The notes beneath the pieces were generated by a model. The model was not told the DNA's origin. It saw only the letters and a list, made by a program, of their open reading frames with translations, and searched no databases. From assembly GCF_963966145.1 (NCBI RefSeq), contig NC_091047.1, forward strand, positions 19,530,001 to 19,594,000: a stretch of DNA of 64,000 nucleotides. The letters are read 5' to 3'. Below are positions 47,952 to 58,350 of the stretch, piece by piece (position 1 is the stretch's first letter; every line of letters begins with the position of its first letter). This DNA comes from Tenebrio molitor. Its lineage: Eukaryota; Arthropoda; Insecta; Coleoptera; Tenebrionidae. Both the position numbers and the translations under genes were made by a program.

Positions 47952-48159
47952 TATATCGGGTGTTCATTTAAATGTATCCTCAAAGTTGGCGTTGAAGAGT
48001 CGATTGTGAACGCACCACTCGTCACTCTGCACATTAGAAACACAAACAACGCAAAAAGTTAGGGTTAGATTTAAATAACTCATCCATGATCTCTAATCCG
48101 TTCACAATCGATTCTTCAATGCCTACTTTGAGGATATATTTAAATGAACACCCGATATA
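47952..48159. mobile_element. 208-bp MITE with ~60-bp TIRs
   Basis: The ends TATATCGGGTGTTCATTTAA and ...TTAAATGAACACCCGATATA mirror each other and continue through CTCAAAGT.GGC.TTGAAGA and TCGATTGTGAAC. The loop is about 90 bp. It has TA-type flanks and no coding capacity. Confidence 0.8.
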
Positions 48160-48880
48160 ATGTTACAAAGGTGCCTCATGAAGCGAGGATTGCACATGAG
48201 TTATTATTTACGGTAAAGAAGGGCGTTATAATTACCTTTTTCTAAAATTTCTCCAAATCTCCAAAGAACAAGAACTTGCGTTTGAGTACTTTTCAGGGTT
48301 CAAGAACTTAAATAAAAGAAAACATAAACTACTACTCCGATTTTTCATTCAACTGTCGATACATATTCACGCAACGAAAGCGAACCAATCTTTGCAACTC
48401 AATTTCCTTTTCACAGACATTTTCTTCACATCTTCTTCACTCCCTTTTTACAAGGTCAACATTAATTTAATTTGTACAATTTCTCTAAAATTATAAAAGT
48501 CATGCCGAGATCTAGAGTTTCCGGGGTACGATGTATATCTTTCGTAATTTCGTGTCTTATCCAGATTTTGTTTACTTTAAAAGGCTCCTTTGTACGAAAA
48601 CTGAAAATTGAAAACAATCGCAACCTGTGGTTTATGAAATATGTTTTTCTTTATAATATTTATAACACCTAGTTTAACAAAAAAAAAACAACTCAATGTT
48701 TGGTTTTTAGTCAAGAATTCCACAATCTCAAAAATATTCTACACTTGAAGTCACAGTATTGAACAAAACTTTCACGTTTGTTGCATCCAAGCTCAATATC
48801 AAAACAGTTGCATCGTAACAATCAATATTCTAAAATAGTAAAATAGCCGAATGTTCTTTTAAATGGCAATTTTCTATATA
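48160..48880. other. gene-free stretch
   Basis: No gene or repeat was recognised. The open frame at 48472-48672 is AT-driven. Confidence 0.4.
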
Positions 48881-49100
48881 TACAGTGAGCAGCAAAAGTA
48901 TGGAATAAATTCATTAAAAATTAAACAAAATTTTTTTCAAAATAATCTTTGGACAGGTCAATTTTCGTTTATAAAAATACATATTTTAATACCAAATAAA
49001 ATTCCAAACAGTCATTTGTTTTCGAATGATGACGTCATCGATATTTTTTTTAAATGGACACCTAATACCCTAAACAACAGTATAAAAATTTTGTTATCTC
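48881..49100. mobile_element. half of a Tc1/mariner-type foldback element
   Basis: It starts TACAGTGAGCAGCAAAAGTA and TGGAATAAATTC, resembling the end of the 44026 element (ATGGAATAAATTCA). It also contains GACAGGTCAATTTT and GATGACGTCAT, shared with 12994-13861 and 44026-44535. No opposite end was found before the hAT element begins. Confidence 0.4.
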
Positions 49101-49230
49101 ACATAAGGAAATTTTTGAAAAAAAAAACAGTTGGATTCAAATCATGCAAATTACACAATGTAAACCTTCCAGCTCTGCACACTGTTAGATTTTTAATATT
49201 TGCCAAATTTAAATAGCTCTTATGCTATTA

Positions 49231-49238
49231 CTATAGAT
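49231..49238. repeat. hAT target-site duplication, left copy
   Basis: CTATAGAT directly precedes the hAT end and is repeated exactly at 50458-50465. Eight bases is the hAT hallmark length. Confidence 0.9.
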
Positions 49239-49920
49239 CAGGGGTCTCCAAACTACGGCCCGCGGGCCAACACCGGCCCGCGAGCACCACCAATCCGGCC
49301 CGCGGTAGCGGGCCGGACATGCCCCGTATCCGGCCCGCATTGTAAAATTTACTGCCAAAAACGGAAAAAAGCCACCAGCAAATTTATGCAACTGATCAAT
49401 CTTTGAGTGGAAGACTTATAAAATTTCAGCAATGATGATTTTAAATATTTTTCTTTAAATATTTTCTTTTGAAGTTCTGGGGCAAGGGTTTCTATATCGG
49501 CGTTAAAAGGATTTTGAAAAATCTTGATATCGTTTGCAATTGCATCAAAATCTGAAAAACGAGACTCAAAATGAATTTTTTATAAAAGATAAAACAAAAC
49601 GGCGGCTCCCACAAGCTGCCCAAAATGGCCATCCATTTTTCAAAATGGTGGCGATTTAAATTTAAAAATGCGATTTTGGCCATTTTTTTTCTGACTAAAG
49701 TATGTATTAAAAACGCAAAAATTAATTTACCAAAATAAGCCTCCGTTTCTGCATATGTAGACCAAATATGAGCAAATACAGTACTCAGAATGTGTGTTGC
49801 AATTTTTAAAAAAGCGATTTCGTTCAAAATTTTAAATACAATGACTTACTTGAAAGTGGTTATAGCCAACTTCGGACCCTTCTACAGGGTGAATTTTACA
49901 TGCCCCTCCTAGATTAGAAA

Positions 49921-50166
49921 TACCGTGTGAGCAACAAATACTGATTGAGTTGGCAATCAATTCTGGTGACTTTTGTGTCATGTTCCAAGCGGAAAACCAT
50001 TTTATTAATAAAAGATTACAAAAATCAAGACGTTTAAATTTGAAATGTATACCAGCTGTCAATAATGTCAATAAAACAAACCGAAATAGGTACAATTCAC
50101 AGTTTTGAAAATTTTATGTAAAATTTTTTAGTGCCAACTGAAACAGTTATTGTTGCTCACCATGTA
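49921..50166. mobile_element. MITE nested in the hAT element
   Basis: The left end TACCGTGTGAGCAACAAATA and the reverse-complemented right end TACATGGTGAGCAACAATAA continue into CTG.TT.AGTTGGCA. The element is 246 bp with TA flanks. It must be younger than the surrounding hAT insertion. Confidence 0.7.
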
Positions 50167-50246
50167 TTTAAAAAAAACGGTTTTTTAAACCGACAAAGGT
50201 AGAAGATTCCCTTAAAATGCGTTAAACATTTTTTGTTCAATTACAA

Positions 50247-50363
50247 CTACAATTTTTTGTCGCAAGGAGTGTATACATCAGGCAGCAATTGGTTTTCTTC
50301 TTGTAATTTTAAATTAAGATCATTTATATATTTAGTCAAATTTACGCGTAATTCAAAATTACA
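50247..50363 (-). pseudogene. hAT transposase fragment
   Basis: The minus-strand frame reads LTKYINDLNLKLQEENQLLP and then a stop after DKKL. This matches the conserved LNDLNLKLQGK... helix of Charlie-type hAT transposases, near the dimerisation region. Only this piece survives. Confidence 0.65.
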
Positions 50364-50457
50364 CTATGTTAGCATAATGAGCTAACTGGCCCTTGGCCCT
50401 TGGAACTTAGTGGAGGAGTCAGTGTGGCCCTTGGGTTAAATAGTTTGGAGACCCCTG

Positions 50458-50465
50458 CTATAGAT
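50458..50465. repeat. hAT target-site duplication, right copy
   Basis: Exact copy of CTATAGAT at 49231-49238. Confidence 0.9.
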
Positions 50466-50573
50466 TAAACAAATTAATATTCTATATCGACATCTGATAA
50501 TTATATCTACTATAAATAGAGACTAATTAAGGGTGATTCCCATTAGTACTAAATATAGACTTTATATTTTATA

Positions 50574-50944
50574 TACAGCGTGTGTGTAAAATGCGTGTGT
50601 TAATTTTAGGATGTGGCAGAGCTTCTTAAATTAAACGTTTTTTCTATTTGAATTTTTTACGAAAAAACTTTAAAAATTGATTTAAAATATGGAATAAACT
50701 AGCCATCAAAATGGCTATGGGATGAAAATTGTCTGTTGTGATAGAAACGGAGCATTTTGTCAAAAAAGTTACATTGTTCGTGGTTACAAAAAAAAAAAAA
50801 AATAGAGACCACCTAGTTAATTACACAAATCGTTTGGTAAAAAATTTAGGGACGAATTTTGCAAAATGTTATAGAGAAAAGTTTCATTAATTGCCGAGTT
50901 CTTCCACTGGTTAAAATTAACACACGTATTTTAGATTCACCCTA
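50574..50944. mobile_element. 371-bp TIR element
   Basis: Just inside the ends, TAAAATGCGTGTGTTAATTT mirrors TAAAATACGTGTGTTAATTT. The outermost bases (TACAGCGTG, TAGGGTGAA) match only loosely. TA flanks and no coding capacity. Confidence 0.6.
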
Positions 50945-51266
50945 GTACTATTTGACAAATTGGAAAATTAATTAATGAATTCCTAAATTTAACTTAAAAT
51001 CTAGGCATTGAAATTGATATTTTGTATTAATTTGAAATTATGATTATTTATAATTTGTAGCGAAGTAATGTTAACACTGTACCCATTTAGTATCCAAGAA
51101 ATGTATGATTTCCATTGGAGTTGGTTATGTGCAACTGCTGTTTATGGATACTAATATCCAAGGGAATTTTATTTGGCTCGTGTGGAAAATGATGGCATAT
51201 TTAAATAAACACAGTACTAGTCAAGAATTATTGTTATTATGTTATACGTAAGAAGCTAATTTGCAG

Positions 51267-51411
51267 ATTACAGAGAAAACCATCCTCTGCCTGGTGTCGT
51301 GTTACTGCTCGTCCATTTTTTCTGTAGTTACATCACGCTCTGGTATTCATTCGAGGGCATCAGGTGAGCCGGCTGGTCCATCATCCGAAGATTACTCCAA
51401 GACGAAATTAA
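51267..51411 (+). CDS. candidate exon upstream of the signal-peptide gene
   Basis: It is bounded by an acceptor (CTAATTTGCAG) and a donor (AAAAG|GTGAGC). One frame is open throughout, with a hydrophobic patch (ILCLVSCYCSSIFSVV) followed by a Ser/Gly-rich part. An internal GTGAGC donor at ~51364 is also possible. It may be a 5' UTR exon of the gene at 51842 or belong to another transcript. Coding status is unproven. Confidence 0.3.
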
Positions 51412-51449
51412 AAGGTGAGCAGTACCTACAGGTGATCGCGATGTGAAAC

Positions 51450-51841
51450 TACCTGCCTCGGAAAGAGGGGATATCTAACACCGGTCTTAGAGAAGAAGAG
51501 ACACGGTCAGGTGAGCACCGAAACCACTCAGACCCAGTCGAAGTACCAAAGGCAGCACCCTCATTTCGTGGGTCCGCGATCGCCAGCCGCACGGGCAGTT
51601 CTTCGCGAGGTGAATGTCGCTGCTTTCTTCGAATAACGATCGTTCGCTGCGGCCCCACTATCGCACGTTAGTTGGAAGGTAGGTTGGAAGCTTGGCGGAG
51701 GCCGACCATGGCTCAGACCGCTGACCGACCGCACTCCTAGCACCACAAGAATTTTCCAGTGATGTGATCAACGAAGCTCGTGCGACTCGCCTTCCGAGAC
51801 ATTCGAGTGGTTTTGTTGTGCAGTGATTGATTGACTCGACG
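51450..51841 (+). promoter_or_regulatory. GC-rich promoter/5' leader with two upstream ORFs
   Basis: This is the largest CpG-rich patch in the right half of the window. It ends at the start codon of the signal-peptide exon. Two upstream ATGs are present: 51708-51740, ten codons in an optimal ACCATGG context, and 51762-51767, a bare ATG-TGA. A strong acceptor (TTTTGTTGTGCAG) ends at 51823 and a donor-like GGAAG|GTAGGT lies at 51678/51679. Splicing between them would remove both upstream ORFs. The transcription start was not located. Confidence 0.45.
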
Positions 51842-51965
51842 ATGGTATTGATAACGAGACTGATCGTGTCAGTAGTGGTGGTGGTGTTTTTAAATTGGAC
51901 CACGGCAGATGAGTGTCCTGACGGAGTGCAGAGTGGAAACTGTAGTTTACCAAACCGACAGAATG
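51842..51965 (+). CDS. first coding exon of a secreted protein, partial
   Basis: The ATG at 51842 (GACGATGG context) opens a classic signal peptide: a short basic start, the core LIVSVVVVVFL, and likely cleavage after TTA before DECPDG. The mature part begins ECPDGVQSGNCSLPNRQN and the exon ends in phase 1 at a good donor (AATG|GTACG). Two Cys close to the N-terminus suggest a disulphide-rich secreted domain. The exon is too short to assign a family. Later exons are not established: the nearest phase-compatible candidate is 58267-58350, and the rest may lie beyond the right edge. Confidence 0.6.
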
Positions 51966-52662
51966 GTACGTTCAGCAGGGTTCATGACGCACTGTTTGTA
52001 AACATAGCGTAAGAATCTCGTTGGTAGATCGCGGCAGCCTTCAAGAGTCATATGTTTTGTTTACTTTGCTTCCTGATCTTGCTATCACCTGTGAGACTTA
52101 ACCTTCGCAAGCAAAACTTGAGGAAATACGTCAAACGTTACAAACGTGCAGAAATATTTTCGGAGCATGTTGCCCAAAGACCCAAAGTACTGTACTGTCG
52201 TTTAAAAAAAATCATTTATCCTTTCTCTCTAAAAGTGTCACGGACACTTCAAAGCAAAATGTTTACACTTACAAGTTTTTTAGCGTTAACCAACTAAGAG
52301 TTTTTAGTCGAAGAACAATTAAAGAAAGTAGCGTACCAGAGACGAGGAGTAATGTAATTGGTTTTTAAATGATGCTAACAAATTTGTAACGTTTCTGTTG
52401 CTTTTACTGCCGCGTTTTAACTCCATTATTTATTTCTTTCGCCAAGTATCTACTTTTAATCCGTTGTTCTATTTTCCTACATTATTGCAGATACAAGCGT
52501 TTATTTTTTTAAATTCAAACATACTGTAATTAATGGAGACACAACTAAATATTTATTTCAACGTTCTATTTTGGCATAACTGATTTTCAAACAGGATAAA
52601 CCAAAAACAAAGTTGTCTTAACACACTTTATTTTAAAATGGCTTTTACAACCAAGCACAATT

Positions 52663-52782
52663 TATCGTGCGATCGAATAAAAAAAAATCAAAGTAGGCGA
52701 AAATGGTGGTTTGAACCAATCAAAGCATCAGAATAGCACAATCCAGGTAACTCGATTTTTTTTTTATTCGATCGCACGTTAT
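52663..52782. mobile_element. 120-bp miniature TIR element
   Basis: ATCGTGCGATCGAATAAAAA and its mirror ending TTTTTATTCGATCGCACG form ~26-bp ends around 65 bp of unrelated sequence. It is too short to classify. Confidence 0.55.
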
Positions 52783-53789
52783 TTATTTTAATGACTTATC
52801 TTCGAAGTGGATTAGAAAATGAAAACTAATTTTTTTTTAAATTTGTTTTCACCATTATTTCAGTAAACTCCCAAAACCATAACCTAAAAATCAATCAAGA
52901 GGTGACATGTTGACAAGGCTTCAAATTTAGCAATTCCTCAGGAATGCCAACCTACCAAATTTGCTTCAATACCTAATTTATAGTCACTTGAATGAATCAG
53001 TTATGAAAATACAGATTGAATTTGTAGTAATAAATAAATAAAATAAATAAAAATATGTATGTATTTATTAATTCAAACTTTATAAATTTTAATATAATTT
53101 GATTTATAATTTCATGTTAAAAACAAATACATATAAAAAAGTGCTATTAAAATTTCGACCCTTGTAATCTGCATATTTTATACATATAGGTATTTTTTAT
53201 TTTTTCTGTATTAACTTCTTTTAAACGAAAACTGAGAAACTACTATTATGTTTGTTTACTCTTTCGTAAATCCTAACAATTAAATTGTATTTTTTGTATT
53301 ATTAAACAATTTAATTAATATTTAATTGTGATACTAAATACTTCTAAAGTTATGATTGGTGAAACTCGTGACCACAGAACAACGCAGTATACTGAGTGTC
53401 TCATTTTGCGGGTACGTTAACCGTCGAACAACAAAAAATTCCAGGGCCCCAAATAGTTGCTGAATGAACTAATATGCGAATCATTGCCACTGCTCCGGTT
53501 GTTACATATTAAATTCATATTACTCTATCTCACCCGGAAGAATTATATTTTAGTTAATTATGACGCCATCTACAGTCAACCAATTTTTTGCTCGTTAATC
53601 ATACGCGAGCAACTTTCCGACTCATTTCCCTCATTTCTGCTTTCAATAATCCTTTTTTTCTCCAGCTTCAAATTGATCGCATCCTCTTCCGCCGCCTTTT
53701 CACATCTGGCACTCACCTAATGTTAAAATAATGATTTCCATTAAGTGTATCATTCTAAATTCAAATCTGTGTGGTCGTGTCGTACGTAA

Positions 53790-53900
53790 TCCTCGATTTT
53801 TTTCTGGTGGCCGTGTATTTTCGCCCGAGGCCAGTACTGGCCTGGCATTGAACTCGAAATCTCGAAAGATTAGAACGATTTTTCCTGGCCAAAGAGGTAT
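53790..53900 (-). mobile_element. possible tRNA-derived SINE head
   Basis: On the minus strand, TTTGGCCAGGAA (A-box-like) is followed ~35 bases later by CGAGTTCAATGCCAGGCC (B-box-like). The same segment is open on the plus strand with a donor-like AAGAG|GTATGC, so an exon is the alternative reading. Evidence is weak. Confidence 0.3.
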
Positions 53901-56900
53901 GCACACATTTTTCTGTTGCTGACAAGCTTAAATGTTTCGTAAAATGAGTATTATTTATCTGTCCCAACAGTTTAATCTTGCAGACACGCTCGTGAGATTC
54001 CGCGGGTGATAATCTTCACCGTTAAAAAATGTGGGTACGTGCCTTTCATCTCAATTTCGTCAGAATGCAAACGGTTAAAATGAAGAAAACATACTACATA
54101 AAGAGAATTTGTGGTAACAGTTTGGGCAGGCATTTTAAAGACTGACACTTGGGTAGATTTTTGTTCTAATCTACACTCATTAACAAATTTTGAATAATAA
54201 GTTGTAGTACACTTCTTAAATATTTATCTATTCCATGTATTTTGATTGACTGAAACTAAGTACATATGGTAATGATAAAAAAAAAAACACTAATCTTCTA
54301 GTATAAGAAATATGTTAGATCTCTTCCATTTTTTCATAAAATAAATTTTTGAAATTTAGAAATAAAAATGACAAAATACAATTTATACTATATCTTTTTT
54401 TTTGTACCTTTAAACATCACTGTGCTCGTAAAACACAGTTCAAGCATCAAATTCTTCCTCATGATCAGTATCAAAATTATATTCCTTTGTCGGTTCAAAC
54501 ACTGACAGTTCTTTCCCATGTGCCAGTGAACAATTAACAGATGACTGATTAGGATAAACCACTATCCACTTTTACTTTTTTTAAATTCTGTGCAGAAAAG
54601 ATGCAAAACCAGCAACTTGTTGAGATCAAAAACCAGAATAATCTTTGTTATTTAGCTAGTTTTTAAACTTAGCAGAGCAATTCTTACAGCAACCTTTCCA
54701 AATCTAAATTTTGTTTTATTCTCTATTTTCCATGTCAAGTAGTATGCTTTCCTTTTTAAAGATATCGTGTCATGACAGAAGTTTTCTACATTATTTACAC
54801 ACTCATACAACATTTTTATTTAAAACAACAATTATTTCAAAGAAAACAACTAAATTATTATGCCTTGAAAACAAATCAAAAATTAACTAGAGCTAAACTT
54901 TCATTTTGATTGTTATACCTGTTCTTAATTAGCACCACAAAATGTGCCGAGGTTGAATGTTGACTAGTGTATATACCGTATGATCGAAAATATAAGGAAT
55001 TAGAGCAGGCCATGATTAACATTCTATAGTTGGTAATTCTGATTTTTTTCTCTAATTTGAAAGTCATCTGTCGTCGGCAATTTTGACAACCTAACGATTT
55101 TATTCATTTAGAATAACAAATATTTAATCATTTTAACATTGACAGTTGTTAAGCTGCTGCAATAATGGTGTTCCAACATGTTGCCACCTGTCAGATACTA
55201 GATATGGATCTAATCCATTTTATTTTCGATCTTACAGTAAATTCACTCTAACATTTTTTGATGGAAGCATCTACTGCTAGATTTTGATTTTTTTTACATT
55301 TCACATAATGCAACAACAAAAGTGATGCCACTTCCGATTAAGCTTATATCATTTCATTTTCATTCTATCAGAAACAAAAGAGAAACCAAGAGATTGATCT
55401 GGGAAAATTTGTCTTGCAAGATTATTTATATCAAAGTCATAAATCATAAGATCCAGTAAAGTGGGTTAATTAATTTTCAAAAAGATTTTAATGGAATTTA
55501 TTTAAAATATCAACCTTCATTTTGCAAATGTTGTAATCATTATTTCTTGTAGGCGTTGTAGTTAAGTACTCATATTTTGTCAATATTAGCACTGACATCC
55601 ACAACTTTCCAAATTATTGCATCAGCCTTCCAATAATTTTTATTTTAAACTGTATTCAAATTTTTGGTTTCGTTTAGTGTGTGGCGTAGCTCCATCAACT
55701 GTTAAATCACAGATGTCAGACGTCATTTATTCAGCGAACATGCAGTGGTGGTTTTCCTGGTTTTCTTAAAGCTATACGATGGTTTTTGACTTTAAATTAA
55801 TTATTTAATTTGCAATAAAATTATGATCAAAATGAGGTTATGTATCCGAAAGAAATGTTAAAACATACCAACTAAAAAGACGACCTGCGTTTGTAAAAGA
55901 GAGAGAGAAATCAGAGCCTGTTTGGCCACAAATTTTATAAACTCTCGATTTTTGACTTAATCAATCTCAAATAAAAAAAATGTACAACGAGAACTGTAAT
56001 TTCTTGTCATGTAGACCTCCCTAATGCGAGTATATTTGGCACATTCTATTGTAATTTCAAAATGTACACCTATAGTGCAGAAACAATTTTTTTAATTCAA
56101 AATTTCGTGGTAAATAATATGATTCTTTCTTTTCATATTTCAGAACAATTCGAATGAAAACATTTTTTTATACATTGTTATTGTCATGGATTGCGGTTTC
56201 GAAGCAACCATAGTGAAATTATAGTTTATGACTCCACACATAAATTAAATAGGTACTTCACCAGTCCCGTATATCCCATAAAATAAAAAATATCGCTGAT
56301 GGACATCCGCTATATTTGTGACCTTTCTAAACAGAACAAACAGAATGCTGAAGTGGTATTTTCTAACCAAGTTAGAATACAAAAAAGTTCAACTACTACA
56401 ACTAAATTAAAGTGTTTTCTTCAGCAAAATTCGTTTTTGGCGGCATGTCTGAATGTGTATTAATATTTGTTTGTTCTAATTTCCTTTCTGTCGAAAAATA
56501 AAGAGTTTTATTATTCTGAATCAACGTAGGTTTGGAAAATGGACCAGCTTTACTGTACGTTGTCAAGTTAAAATTGTTAGAAGCTTCAGACAAATACCTA
56601 CAGTACTGAACAAAATTACACGTTTGGGAAAAAAATCGTTTTTTTTTGTTTTTTGTTTTCAACTGAATTGATACAGATGTCAATACATAAGTATGATGAA
56701 TAGTTATTTACATTAGAGTACGGTAGGGATATTTTACAGCTCCAACATAAACGTTCCCTTAGACATTTCGGCTGACTAAATGTTTTATTTTGCAGTTTTG
56801 CAGATTTTTATGAAATAACAAATGTCAAACTTTTTGACATACAGAGCTGCCAACCCGATAGGTTGCATTTACCCTATATGATTATTTATTAGTCAATTAA

Positions 56901-58013
56901 AATTAAAGAAACATATTTATCGGAAAAATAATACATGTAAATGTCTTTTTTTTTTACACTAAATTAAAGTAAAGTATGAACACTTTAATTTTAAAGTAAC
57001 TGTAAAAAGAGTAAATTAACCGTAAATTTACCATACTCCCCCATAAATTTACAACATCCGTCGGGATATTGCAGCTACCTAAATTGAAAGGTAAAGGTGT
57101 GTTTACCAGTTAGGGAAGCAGAAACGTTTAATTCTATAAAAACACCTCTTTATTATAAAAAACAATGTTCATTTGCTAAGACAATATGTACCGATAAGAA
57201 TATTTTTTAATGTACTTATATTTAATAACATTAATTTAAAGTAGTAATTCCTCGTTAACTTAAATGTTTTGAATGAAAAGAGACTAAAAGATTAATGCTT
57301 AAATGGAATCATTTTACAACAATTATACAAGAGTTTACTTTTCACAACCAGGTTTGGTTCCCACAGAAACTTAGCCTTTACATCACCACAAACTAGCTTT
57401 AATCTGTTATCTCTGCCAATAGTATTACGCAAATAATTCAGTTCTTTAATAAAGTTTCGTACAAATTGAGCTGTTCGAGCAAATCAACCAATTACAACAA
57501 CAATTATCCAACAAAATTACTTTTAAATTGCCACCTAGGTTGTGAAGCTCGACCTTCACCACTTCGCTTACTCTTCTTCTCACTGTTTCGAGATTTCAGT
57601 CCACTCGCTTACTCGACAGCCGCAAAGAAAACATTTTTCTACCTGCATACAACAGTTTTTATGTCCTATTAAAATTTATCACTACAAAAATTTCAATAGA
57701 AAATTATTGATTTACAATCAACGTCGAAGAAGAATCCAACCAATCACGACTCGAAACAGCCTTGAAGTCGAATCACGACTCGATTTTTAGCGCTTCCCGA
57801 AGACCTAAACTGCCTCAGAAAAATTCAATTAAAAGGCACGCCTTTCGCAATTACTCAACTGAGCGGTGAGGCAATGCCTCAATTGTAAGGTCGCCTCGAC
57901 GCGAATTTCTATTAGGCACGGTCAAACGTTTTGTAGAATTACTTTGTGAGGTCATTAATTATGCAATTGGGAAGTTTTTGTCGGCCACTTTGCTGACTCA
58001 TTTTCCTTAAAAG

Positions 58014-58165
58014 AATGTCGTCGAATACACCGTTATGGCCACAAGAAAGAAAATCATTGAACCTGCGGCGGTGAAAGAAGTTGTTGGTGGCGTATCGTTC
58101 CGCTCAAATCTGGAAATTTCAACGGTGCGTCAGCCGAGTAACCCGCATCGTCGATGAATGGAGAA
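58014..58165. other. ambiguous coding-like segment, open on both strands
   Basis: Minus strand: 58165-58063 is a 103-nt segment with acceptor (ATCTTGTAG) and donor (CCGCAG|GTTCAA), phase 2 in and phase 0 out. It encodes SPFIDDAGYSADAPLKFPDL and 14 more residues. Plus strand: from ~58014 a frame NVVEYTVMATRKKIIEP... is also open up to a GTGCGT donor. Both cannot be right. Base composition is clearly less AT-rich than the flanks, so the segment is under some constraint or is a promoter patch. Confidence 0.25.
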
Positions 58166-58266
58166 CTACAAGATTAATTATCTACATTATTAGCTTAATT
58201 ATTGTGCTAATTTATACCCGATGCGTTAGTTTGTCGTAAGTGCCATACACCAAACCGTGTTAGTAG

Positions 58267-58350
58267 ATCAAGACGAAGATCAAGCAGATTTCCTCGCTGC
58301 ACCTACCATTGAAATCACCAATTTTTCCCCACAACAAGAAATTAACTGCG
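58267..58350 (+). CDS. candidate second exon of the secreted-protein gene
   Basis: An 84-nt symmetric phase 1-1 segment ends at a good donor (CTGCG|GTAATG). Joined to 51842-51965 it continues with DQDEDQADFLAAPTIEITNF and SPQQEINCG. The acceptor (GTTAGTAG) has a weak pyrimidine tract. The frame is open on the plus strand only. No family is recognised. Confidence 0.3.

Larger units (their letters stand above)
49239..50457 (-). mobile_element. non-autonomous hAT (Charlie-like) element, 1219 bp
   Basis: The ends CAGGGGTCTCCAAACTACGG and, as reverse complement of the right end, CAGGGGTCTCCAAACTATTT share 17 bases. The element has an exact 8-bp duplication CTATAGAT on both sides. The left subterminal part is extremely GC-rich (repeats of GGCCCGCGG), as in Charlie-type hATs. 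It contains a transposase fragment (50363-50247, minus) and a nested MITE (49921-50166). An internal deletion removed most of the transposase. Confidence 0.92.
51966..58013. other. long intron or intergenic stretch without confident exons
   Basis: AT-rich DNA. It holds a short TIR element (52663-52782) and a SINE-like head near 53790-53900. Open frames at 53457-53720, 54349-54537, 56402-56683 and 57466-57790 show no family features and no consistent splice chain. Confidence 0.35.

Noticed and set aside
56402..56683. Minus-strand 93-codon frame
   Set aside because: The Asn/Lys/Thr-rich composition follows the AT content. No splice support and no domain.
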